Translations under genes and position numbers: made by a program
Shown here: one piece after another, positions 1 to 9,447 of the stretch
Position numbering within the stretch: position 1 is the first letter of the stretch
How the letters are laid out: every line of letters begins with the position of its first letter
The notes under the pieces: model-generated
The model's input: the letters and a program-made list of their open reading frames with translations, nothing else
The model's database searches: none
What the model was told of the DNA's origin: nothing
NCBI GenBank assembly: GCA_037953625.1
Contig: CM075655.1
Span: forward strand, 16,014,001-16,078,000
Source of the DNA: Crotalaria pallida
Taxonomy: Eukaryota > Streptophyta > Magnoliopsida > Fabales > Fabaceae
Reading direction: 5' to 3'
DNA: 64,000 bases

Positions 1-312
1 ACTTCGATCCATGATTTATATGCCTGCATGATAAAATTAAGCCTTGCTATACCATGATGCTATTCGGTCTGATCACGTTTGCTAAGCCTAGGATCCTTCT
101 CAATTGAAATAATTTAAAAGGGAATAAGCATGCTCTTAAAGAATAATACCAAAATAAATTTGTGTTGTGAACATGCATTACCTAATCGGATCTGTATGAA
201 GAAATAAATGAATTATGTAACATCCCTGGCAGGCAAATGGATTGCGACTGTCCCCACATACCAACACGGGTCTTTTCAGCATGTTTTGTCCTCACTCGCA
301 CGCTTCCCGGGA

Positions 313-398
313 AAACTTCCCAGGAGGTCACCCATCCCAGAATTACTCCAAGTCTAGCACGCTTAACCATGGAGTTCTTAAGTGATGGGCTACCGAAA
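313..398 (-). promoter_or_regulatory. 5S rRNA-derived segment in Cassandra 3' LTR
   Basis: On the minus strand the words GAACTCCATGGTTAAGCGTGC and GGATGGGTGACCTCCTGGGAAG match the internal control region of plant 5S rRNA (A box and C box) with few changes. The rest of the 5S gene is not preserved, so this is not a functional 5S gene. Known: Cassandra keeps these Pol III promoter boxes in its LTRs. Confidence 0.85.
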
Positions 399-670
399 AG
401 AAGATGCATCTTGTTGATATGGGTAGTACCAATCAATTCATTTAAGCCTTCCTCTACTATGTAGTCCCATTCCTACACAGTCTCAGGATCACCCTCTCAT
501 TCCGGTGTGTCGGTTCATCCATGTACCCCTCCCTTAGAAGCCTACCAGGAGCCGCTCCTTGTCCGTGCCTGTTGCACCGGCGATCACTCCCCGCCCTCAT
601 CAGCCCGGGTCTTACATGCCCACCAGCTTCTGCCTGGTTCGTCCCCGAACCACACCGTACTGGGAGAGAA

Positions 671-685
671 GCCGCTCTGATACCA
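671..685 (-). other. Cassandra primer binding site (initiator Met tRNA)
   Basis: The minus strand reads TGGTATCAGAGC two bases after the 5' LTR end at 688. This is complementary to the 3' end of plant initiator tRNA-Met. Confidence 0.85.
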
Positions 686-783
686 TTTGTAACATCCCTG
701 GCAGGCAAATGGATTGCGACTGTCCCCACATACCAACACAGGTCTTTTCAGCATGTTTTGTCCTCACTCGCACGCTTCCCGGG

Positions 784-870
784 AAAACTTCCCAGGGGGT
801 CACCCATCCCAGAATTACTCCAAGTCCAGCACGCTTAACCATGGAGTTCTTAAGTGATGGGCTACCGAAA
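784..870 (-). promoter_or_regulatory. 5S rRNA-derived segment in Cassandra 5' LTR
   Basis: Second copy of the 5S-like internal promoter, differing from the first at few sites (for example CCCCCTGGGAAG here against CTCCTGGGAAG). As it lies in the 5' LTR on the minus strand, it is the copy positioned to drive element transcription by Pol III. Confidence 0.83.
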
Positions 871-1087
871 TGAAGATGCATCTTGTTGATATGGGTAGTA
901 CCAATCAATTCATTTAAGCCTTCCTGTACTATGTAGTCCTATTCCTACAGAGTCTCAGGATCACCCTCTCATTCCGGTGTGTCGGTTCATCCATGTACCC
1001 CTCCCTTAGAAGCCTGCCAGGAGCCGCTCCTTGTCCGTGCCTCTTGCACCGGCGATCACTCCCCGCCCTCATCAGCCCGGGTCTTAC

Positions 1088-3011
1088 TTACTCGAGTATT
1101 TCTGTTTAGAAAATTAAGAAATTCCATTTTCAATTCTGAATCATTTTGTTTACACTTAAGTGATAATAGTCCAAATAATCTAGGACTTAAAAGAGATTGA
1201 TTGATGATAATGTAAAGTTATTGACTTAATAATATGAGATATTATTAAGTGGGATATACCAATCAATTCTTTTAAGTTTAGGAATTGCATTCATTCGGGA
1301 GGATTGAGAGCTAGACTCATGCATCATGCTGATAACTTAAATTGTAAACTTGAAAATGCAATAAATATGAGCATCTTACTTGCATTAGATGTTTTCCTAG
1401 TGCTAAATATGATGGTGAAGATTGCATATGGGGCATGAGCCATTATTTGAGTTCAATCACTAGTTAAGTTGGTTCACATGGAATGAATTGTGAAATAATC
1501 ATCATGTCCTCTTTGAATTGAAAATGATCATGTTGGCATCGGAGGATATTGAATGTGACTAATAGTTCAAGATTTGGGTATGATGTTGAGAAAGGATTTG
1601 ATAAACATGATCATGTCTACTTGGTGATTAATGTCTTAGAATATAAAAAGTTAATAGCTTAAAGGACATAAGAAAGAAATTATTACCTTATGATGATGAA
1701 TGGAGTAAGTCAATTACCTTGGAACATAAATAGACAATGACTTAAGGAGTATTAATGATAATGCAAGAGTGGTGATGCTTGTTGAGTATGCGGATTCAAT
1801 CCAAATGCGTTAGGGCTTGTGCCCAATTCGGATATGTGAATGTTGGATAAGTGGGTTCACCCTGATTTCCATAAGTTATGGACTAACTCCTGCAAGAAGT
1901 CATTATGCTTAAAGGAATCCGTATAGTACGGTGTGGCCGCTATACGAAGACATGTGGAACGGTGTGGCCGCCATATGTGGGGTATGTGTTATGGATTTCC
2001 GTATGGAACGGTGTGGCCGCTATACGAAGACATGTGGAACGGCGTGGCCTCCATATGTGTGTGGTTCCGTATAGTACGGTGTGGCCGCTATACGAAGACA
2101 TGTGGAACGGTGTGGCCGCTATATGTATGTGAACCATATAGTACGGTGTGGCCGCTATATGAAGGCATGGAACGGTGTGGCCGCCATGTGTATGATGTGA
2201 TGATTAATATATGTGTGACGCATCTCATGCATGGTGTACAGGGAATCATTCAGTGAGGTGCATGCGGGATTGGAAACCATGTAGTACGGTGTGGCCGCTA
2301 CATGAGACGGTTGGAACGGTGTGGCCGCCACCGTAGAAATGACAAGGACCTAGAACTATTGGTGGACAATGGTTCAGGGATCATCCCCTTGTATCATTTT
2401 AAGATCGTGGTCGATGGGGTTCTAGTATAGAACGGTGTGGCCGCTATACAGGTTGTGGAAACATCGAGCGCACGATTGCCTATCCCAGAGTGTTGTTTTC
2501 TGGAAGAGTTGATTATGGAGAAATGATTTGAGAGACGTGCATGCATAGCATGAGAGATTAATGGTTTTAGCCTATGTTGTTTAATAAGACTCTTGGGCAT
2601 GCATTTATTATGTTGAAATGATATCTGTAATGTTTGTGTTTGACCAATCATATAATCTGCTTAGGCGATATGACAAGTGACTTACTCCCATCTACCATGT
2701 TTGTGGTGGTAGTTTCTTTCAAAGGACAGGACTGAAGTCACTCCTGTAGGAGTGGAGGTGTCTAGAAGAAGCAGCCAGGATGACGTCTCGTCATCCGAAT
2801 CCTTTTGCAGAAGGATCGAGTTGTGAAGACCAATGCTCTGGGTTTAAAAAGGGGTTTTTGGGAGTTTGTAATATATAAGTATTTTACACTAAGAATATTT
2901 TGTAAGAGCAACATTACTCTATGAAAAAGTATTTTTGGTTTTCACACTCCTAATAGAAAAAGTTTTTGTTAACTCGCATTTTTCAATGGACCGGATTTTT
3001 GGGATGTTACA
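1088..3011 (+). repeat. 3' part of an LTR (family D), start missing
   Basis: This sequence ends GGGATGTTACA directly before the AATTA duplication, as an LTR should, but its beginning is replaced by Cassandra. It holds the stem-loop array (1920-2449) and one ACTCGAGT near its left edge. At 2685-2712 there is an acceptor-like stretch: TTACTCCC followed by a pyrimidine/G-rich run ending GGTAG. The end resembles those of the other gypsy LTRs here, so I infer a Ty3/gypsy LTR on the plus strand. No convincing ORF is seen. Confidence 0.65.
1920..2449 (+). repeat. Array of eleven stem-loops with constant tip and covarying stems
   Basis: Eleven units share the core CGG-TGTGG-CCG (CGG/CCG pair, five-base loop). 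Each core is preceded by a two-base bulge TA or AA and enclosed by a further complementary pair. Cores start at 1929, 1960, 2009, 2040, 2077, 2108, 2144, 2173, 2287, 2317 and 2433. Outer arms change in concert: CGTATAG with CTATACG, CATATAG with CTATATG, CATGTAG with CTACATG, ACATGTGG with CCATATGT, CATGG with CCATG. Unit 4 has CGTGG as loop and CCT instead of CCG. Unit 10 pairs through one bulged T. The pattern is what a selected RNA hairpin or a DNA cruciform would leave. No protein frame explains it. Confidence 0.8.
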
Positions 3012-3383
3012 AATTACATTAACTGAGTGTTGTGCTTTGGGTGAACATACATATGGTGTGTGTTTTTGTGTGTGTTCGGCTAGGATTAAGAGAAACTAGA
3101 ATTTAAATTGATTCAGGTGATTTGAATTGTGATGCTAGATTTATTTTCCTTGCTCCCATTCGGTTGGGTACTTTAGAGTGGGTTAGAGAATTCAATTGCA
3201 TGAATAAAATATGCATGTTGATTTAGATAAAGACAAAGTATTGGGTTGAAATTCGACTCAAGTTGATTTATAAATAGTTGCATGCCTAAGTGTTATTTGT
3301 TGTTGTGTATGGTGTGATTTGTTTGATGTGCATTAGTTGTGCTCAAATATGTGAACCGTTTTGAAAGTTTTTAAGGACGGGTA

Positions 3384-3723
3384 GATCGTTATTAGGTATG
3401 AGGAGCCCGAGCTGTGGAGAGTAGTGAATGATTAAGAAAAATCCTTGCTTTTGAGGATGTATGAATGTTTGTTTGTTTGATTTCCCTTAAGTCCGTACCT
3501 ATGGTTGGACTTTTGTAATGACAACCGGCTAAAGGATACGGCACCTTCTTCGATTGGTCTGTTGGATCTCGCCCGACTCAACACGCGAGTGACGGAACGA
3601 GTGGAAACTCTCCACCTGGAAGCAGTTGAAGAGGAACATCAGATTAACATGAGAATGCTGTTGCCCTGCTACCCAGTCTACAGTGTATTTCTCGGGGACG
3701 AGAAATCTTTAAGTTGGGGAGAA
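3384..3723 (+). other. Last part of the internal region of family A element with polypurine tract
   Basis: This stretch matches no LTR copy in the window and ends with the purine-rich AAGTTGGGGAGAA at 3711-3723, directly before the LTR start TGTAAAACC. A tract like this primes plus-strand DNA synthesis. The text CTCGGGGACGAGAAAT a little upstream resembles the end of pol/3' untranslated region of Tekay-type elements. A small open frame crosses it (3505-3765), but it runs into the LTR and has no recognisable domain, so I do not call a gene. Confidence 0.6.
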
Positions 3724-6479
3724 TGTAAAACCCCGCAAATTCCTCATATTAGATTAAAACACTAAGGAAATCGCTTTTAAAGAAAAACGTTTTGTAAGAA
3801 TGATTTCTTAAGTGATTTTATAAAACTCACACGATAAATAGTGTCTTTAAAGTAATGATTTTCTAAACGATGTCCAACCTTTAGAAAATAAGTTTTTGAA
3901 AAAGTTTATATGCTCAATGATTCTATAAAACTAATTGTGATTTGGTTTTAGTATGAACATGAATTATTTTCTAGACATGTATGTATGCGTGTAAGATTTT
4001 GAAGTGCTTGTGCATATGATTGAGATGACCTAAAGATTAAAAGAACAAAGAAATATGGTTGAGTATATGATGCATGAATGTGTGTGTATGTACATATATG
4101 TGCCATACGGTATATAAGTGTATGCATGGTATGATGAAAATCAAATTAGATGTGCTAATATGTGTGCATGTGTTTCGGCCAACTTAGGACTAGAAAGACC
4201 AAATGGGATTGACTTCCTTATACATGAAGGAAATGAAAGTTGAAAAGAAAATAAGAGGAGAAATAGGGGTGGTGACTCATGAGACCTAGGGAGAAACTAG
4301 GAGGGATTAGTCATGAGCCTAAGGAGGACTTCTTCCTCCATGACTTCCACGGCTTGACCCAAGCCATGCATTAAATGGGGCTGGACTGATTTGCCCTTCT
4401 TTCACATAGGAGACCAAGGCCAAAGTAGGAAAATTTCACCCCTTGTTCATGACCTCAAAACCGTGTGTGTGTATGTGTGATTGCCTTTAGTTTATATCCC
4501 CTTTCCTTCGTTCACTTCCTCTTTCCAAACCAACACAAACCCAAACACCAACACATTTCTCTCAAGAGCATCATCAAGCTCTTGAGATACCCGGAGAGAA
4601 AGAGAGTGACAACCGTGAGGAGAGTAGAAAGGAAGAGAGTGAAAGAAAACCTCAAGGTCTCTAACCAAAACTTTCCCAATCCTTTTCTCACCCACCTTCT
4701 TCATCAAAGATCAAGGAAAAAACCCATCAAGCTTAGGGAAAAGAGGGGGACCGAGGCAACCCAAAAAGGAGAAGAAAAGAAGATTAAATTAGGACTTAAG
4801 GTAGATAGAGTTTGATTTAGTGATTTTCATGTTGTAAAAGACTTTTAATGGACTTGATTTAATTTTGGTGATGCATGTAACTATTTTTGGGAGATCTTGA
4901 AGTCTAAGTGCTTGAATGTTAATTTTACACCTTGATCTTGAATCTTGATGTGAAAAAGTTTCGACCCCTTATTTGTAAATTTTCTTCATCACGGTTTTGG
5001 GTTAAGGTTGTGTTTGAGTTCATAGATTTCTTTGATTTCTTCATGCATGTTGATTTTAAGGCATTATAATCCTTATTTGCTGTGCATGTTTCTTGAAGTT
5101 TTGATCTTGAATTTCTATGAACAAATGAACTCAAAAATCACCAAATACATGACTAAATGATACGGCCATAAGAAGAAAATTTAGGTCTTGATGTTTTTAA
5201 CTTGATCTAAGTGTTTCCGTGCCTATTCCATGATTAGAGAAGTTAATTTTAATTTATTTTACGGTTTGTTTGAAAGCTTGAGTTTAAGTTTATGCTTTGT
5301 CTTGAACTTCTTGTGTATGTCATGATTTATGAAAAACTTAAGAAAACACGAAGCTTACATTGTGTGTGTGTCTAAAATGAGTGTGAAATCTTGATTTTCT
5401 TGTATGTGTGTGTGTCACAATTTTCAAAAGAAATTAGGCTTAACAAGCCTTGAAAATAATTTTAAATTGAAACTAGATTTTGTGTGTGTATGATGATGAT
5501 GATGATTCGGTTGATAAAAAAAAATAAAATGATGCTTTAAGTCTTGCATGATGTGATTGTGAATCTAAATATTTGCATGTGAGAAATAAAATTGTGAAGA
5601 CTTGCCCCTTGCATGACATCATTCGGTCAAGACTAGGGAGTGTAGGAAATCATATTTTCTTACATGCATGTTGCAAACCAACTCACCTAGAAATTGTAAG
5701 TACATGCATGTGTTTGTTTTAAAGGATAAGATCATGACATAATCCTTAATTGTGTTGATAAGTTAAATGTTGGTTTGCCAAAATTAGTGTGGAGCTCACG
5801 GTTTTTACAAATAAAATTAGAAAACAAGTTTGTAGAAAATAATTTCCAATTCGATCCATGATTTATATGCCTGCATGATAAAATTAAGCCTTGCTATACC
5901 ATGATGCTATTCGATCTGATCACATTTGCTAAGCCTAGGATCCTTCTCCAATGAAATAATTTAAAAGGGAATAAGCATGCTCTTAAAGAATAATACCAAA
6001 ATAAATTTGTGTTGTGAACATGCATTACCTAATCGGATCTCTATGAAGAAATAAATGAATTACATTAACTGAGTGTTGTGCTTTGGGTGAACATACATAT
6101 GGTGTGTGTTTATGTGTGTGTTCGGCTAGGATTAAGAGAAACTAGAATTTAAATTGATTCAGGTGATTTGAATTGTGATGCTAGATTTATTTTCCTTGCT
6201 CCCATTCGGTTGGGTACTTTAGAGTGGGTTAGAGAATTCAATTGCATGAATAAAATATGCATGTTGATTTAGATAAAGACATAAAGTATTGGGTTGAAAT
6301 TCGACTCAAGTTGATTTATAAATAGTTGCATGCCTAAGTGTTATTTGTTGTTGTGTATGGTGTGATTTATTTGATGTGCATTAGTTGTGCTCAAATATGT
6401 GAACCATTTTGAAATAGGTTGTTTTTAAGAAAACTTGATTGGATTTACTTAAGATTTTTGAATTAAGTTCATGGCTGTC

Positions 6480-9268
6480 TGTAACATCCTAAATCTTGAT
6501 TTTTAAGTGAAATGAATACTAAAAACATTAGAAAAATTGGAAAAGTGGTTTAATGAATTTTTGCTAGATATGTGGGTGGTGATTATAGGTCCTAGGAGTT
6601 GTATAGGAGGTATATATGGCCTTGGGCAGGGTCAAATAAGCGAGATCGGGAGTAAAATCGGCGTTTTAGGTGTTAGAAATCAACCGAAAAGAGAAAATTA
6701 GAAATTCATTATAGGAAGCTAAGAAAATAAATTCCACCGTTGGATGTGAAGTTTGTGGGGTAAAGAAGCATGTCTAAAAATTTGGACTCGATCCGACGGT
6801 CGACGAAAAAGTTACGGCGAATCGAAGGTTGGAAACCCTGAAACTCGCCCAGGCGCATGAGTCACTCGCCCAGGCGAGTCACTATTCATTCGGCACACCA
6901 TTCAGTGAGATTCCCGCCCAGGCCAGCCCACCATTCGCCCAGGCGGGTGCAACACCAACCCAGCCGCACCAGTTTGCTCCTTGGCGCACCAAAACTCCCA
7001 CCAGCACGCACCAGCCTCCCACGTCGCGCACCAGCAGCACCAGCTGGTGCCAAGACTCGCCCAAGCGAGTAATGGACTCGCCCAAGCGAGCGTCGCGCAC
7101 CAGATCAGATCTGGTGCGTCCAAATTGAAACTTGGAGGCAAAGCATGGCCTCATGGCCACACGATTTTCAGCAGGACCTAGGCTGATCAAGAGGCACTAA
7201 AAATACACCATTTCATCACCTTTCAACTCCAAGACAACTCACCACCTTCATCCATTTCTCTCCACCTTCATCACATTTCCAATCATCAAACCACCAAAAC
7301 ACATTTGATTCTTGGGCACCTCAACCCAAAATCAACCAAAGCTCATCAAGTTGCATCATGGAAGTTGATTAGAGCTTCATTCCTTCCTCTCTCTTGGCAC
7401 ACGAATCACACCCACCTTCTCACTCTTTGGTTTTTCATTTTCATCATTTATTTGAGGTAAGCTAGCTCTATTTAATGATGTTATTCGCTTTCCATTTCAA
7501 ATCCTCTTAGTTCATGGATTTTATTCTAAAACCCTAGGATTCTTGCACTCTTCATGATATAGGAATTGAGTTTCATGCCTTCCAACTCCAACCAAGGCAA
7601 GGATAAGGATAGTTCTTCTTGTGCTCTCACAAATAGGGTGGTATATCATCATTTCATCATTTCCTTGTTGAGGTGGCAAGCTAGACTTAGAAAGTTCAAG
7701 TTCCCAAGATTTTGAGCTAGGGCTCACTAAGGTTCTACTTTCTCTTTACAAATTTAAGGTAAGGAGTGGGTTATAGTGAGTATTGCCTTACTCTGGGGTT
7801 TAGTTTACGATATGCATATAGTGGGTACTGAGATTTTTGTGTTAGTTTAGGTTGATATGATATAGAATAATGGTCAAAAGTAGAATTTATGACTTAGGGA
7901 AAACTACTTGGTTGAATGTGTGTTTTATGTTGATATTTGATAATGATGATGATATTAGATAAATGCTGAATTGTGCTAATTAAATCATAATAAAATGGTG
8001 ATGATGAAAATGAATCGTTGATTCGTGCTAATTAAGTTAAGATATGAAATTGTGGTGATTGGAAGGTATAAATGTGAAACGTGGTGATTAATTTTGAATA
8101 TTGGAAATTGCTAAAGGATTGTTAATGACAAAAGAAGGAAATGAATTATACCCAGGCGCAGCCAGGGGGAAAATACAGAATGAAATATACCCGGGCGCTG
8201 TAAGTCGTGATCGCGTAAAGATGCGAACGCAGTAGGTCGTGACCAGGGACAGAATGAAATATACCCGGGCGCTGTAAGTCGTGATCGCGTAAAGATGCGA
8301 ACGCAGTAGGTCGTGACCAGGGACAGAATGAAATATACCCGGGCGTTGTAAGTCGTGATCGCGTAAAGATGCGAACGCAGTAGGTCGTGACCAGGGACAG
8401 AATGAAATATACCCAGGCGCTTTAAGTCGTGATCGCGTAAAGATGCGAACGCAGTAGGTCGTGACCAGGGACAGAATGAATTACACCCAGGCTCAGCCAG
8501 GGACAAAATGAAAAAAAGTAATGTGAATAATATGGAAGAGAATAGAATAAAAGACTTGATTAAAATGTTGAATTAAGAACAAAGTGGAGGCAATTGAATT
8601 ATGAAACTAATGAACATATTGTGTTGTGTTGGTTTTTAATATGTACGATTAAATTGTTAATTGTGGTTGGCTTGGTATTGCATTATGTCTTATTTGGAAA
8701 CTGCCTCCCCATTTTTGTGCAATACTCACTCCTTACTATCACCACAGGTACTGAGGAAGAGTTTGCACCTGAGCAGGCCGAGCAGGAGTACTCTCCCTCT
8801 CAGGGAGAGTAGGTTACCTTTAGTGATGTAGGACATGGGAATGTCCTGGGCCCGATGATGTGAATCATTTTTGTTGTATATAAATGTAAATAGCTTTTTG
8901 GGGGCCCAGGACGACTCCTTTTGGGAAAGGGGTCTATTTTGGGGGAAAACTTATTTCCTAAAGCTTGTTTATATTCCGCTAACTCTGATGCTGATACTAT
9001 GATGTCTTAAACCTGTTTTTGATGCGTGCACGAAGATGCACTAGCTGGTATATATATGTGAATAGCCCCGCAGGCTTTGTTATGTGAAAATATTATTGTT
9101 TATCAGGTTGCAGGAAAACAGGAATTTTTGGAAAAGTCCAATAAACAAACGAAACTCCGTCCGTTTGACGGGAGATTTTCATATAAAAGAAAAGTAATTA
9201 AGAGTTTTTCCTAATCAATTCTTGAGTCGAAAAAAGGAATATCAGGGTAAATAAACTTAGGTGTTACA
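6480..9268 (+). repeat. 5' LTR of gypsy-1 (2.8 kb)
   Basis: The LTR begins TGTAACATCC and ends TAGGTGTTACA. It contains a GC-rich block at about 6845-7095 with repeated CGCCCAGGCG and CGCCCAAGCG, donor-like AAG-GTAAGG and GAG-GTAAGC at about 7754 and 7453, four tandem 74 bp repeats (8177-8472), and an acceptor-like CTTACTATCACCACAG at 8732-8747. After that lies a short acidic reading frame ending at 8812. Compared with the 3' LTR it lacks about 29 bp near its end (after 9236). Confidence 0.92.
8177..8472 (+). repeat. Four tandem 74 bp repeats in gypsy-1 5' LTR
   Basis: Units start at 8177, 8251, 8325 and 8399 and differ at only one or two positions. Each contains GTCGTGA twice and a small inverted pair TCGC/GCGA around GTAAAGAT. 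Because 74 is not a multiple of three, the long minus-strand frame through the array shifts phase at every unit and is a by-product. Confidence 0.92.
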
Positions 9269-9273
9269 TTTTA

Positions 9274-9288
9274 TGGTATCAGAGCAGT
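9274..9288 (+). other. Primer binding site of gypsy-1 (initiator Met tRNA)
   Basis: TGGTATCAGAGCAGT lies five bases after the 5' LTR end. The first twelve bases match the complement of the 3' end of initiator tRNA-Met. Confidence 0.9.
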
Positions 9289-9447
9289 TTCCCTCGGCCT
9301 TTGGAGTGTGGACTCACATATCCAATAGTTACTCACCAAGAGAGTAACTGAATTACTTAGCTAAGAGTCTAGGACCAAGACTAGGAAGTTTATATTCTTA
9401 TTTAATACTAAATGCTTAATTGTTTATCTCCTCAATGGCTTAGCAGT

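Larger units (their letters stand above)
216..1087 (-). mobile_element. Cassandra TRIM retrotransposon with 5S-derived LTRs
   Basis: Two direct repeats of about 400 bp (216-616 and 688-1087) flank only 71 bp of internal DNA. On the minus strand a primer binding site TGGTATCAGAGC (initiator Met tRNA) follows the right-hand repeat, which makes that the 5' LTR. Each LTR contains a 5S rRNA-like segment. This combination is diagnostic of Cassandra, a non-coding TRIM that depends on other elements' proteins. LTR ends on the minus strand are TGTAAGACCC and GGGATGTTACA. The first T of the 5' LTR is lost at the junction with LTR D (1087/1088). Confidence 0.88.
216..3011. mobile_element. Composite insertion (Cassandra TRIM joined to LTR D) flanked by AATTA
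   Basis: The five bases AATTA occur at 211-215 and again at 3012-3016, and the insertion starts TGTAACATCCC and ends GGGATGTTACA. The matching stretch of the family A 3' LTR (6058-6062) has one AATTA and no insertion. The left 0.87 kb is Cassandra; the right 1.9 kb is the 3' part of a different LTR. Only the outer ends have a target duplication; none is seen at the internal junction near 1087. Confidence 0.8.
1..3383 (+). repeat. Remnant of the 5' LTR of family A element, interrupted
   Basis: Only the central part of the LTR is present. It aligns with the 3' LTR from about 5849 and stops near 3383, where similarity ends after GTTTTTAAG. It is interrupted at 215/3012 by a 2.8 kb insertion. 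The uninterrupted 3' LTR carries the single site AATTA at 6058-6062 and so serves as an empty-site control. No gene is visible. Confidence 0.7.

Noticed and set aside
313..398. A functional 5S rRNA gene
   Set aside because: Only the internal control region is conserved; the flanks diverge and the copy lies in a TRIM LTR.
8177..8472. Regular repeats reminiscent of a CRISPR array
   Set aside because: Units are contiguous without unique spacers, inside a plant retrotransposon LTR.
8111..8506. Minus-strand frames of 131 residues (also 15466-15861) with repeated SFCPWSRPTAF
   Set aside because: They lie over the 74 bp repeats, whose length shifts the phase at each unit; the frame is an accident of a stop-free repeat.
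8594..8812. 72-residue frame in both gypsy-1 LTRs (also 15949-16167)
   Set aside because: Conserved between the LTRs only because they are nearly identical; only the acidic end after the acceptor-like site is of possible interest.
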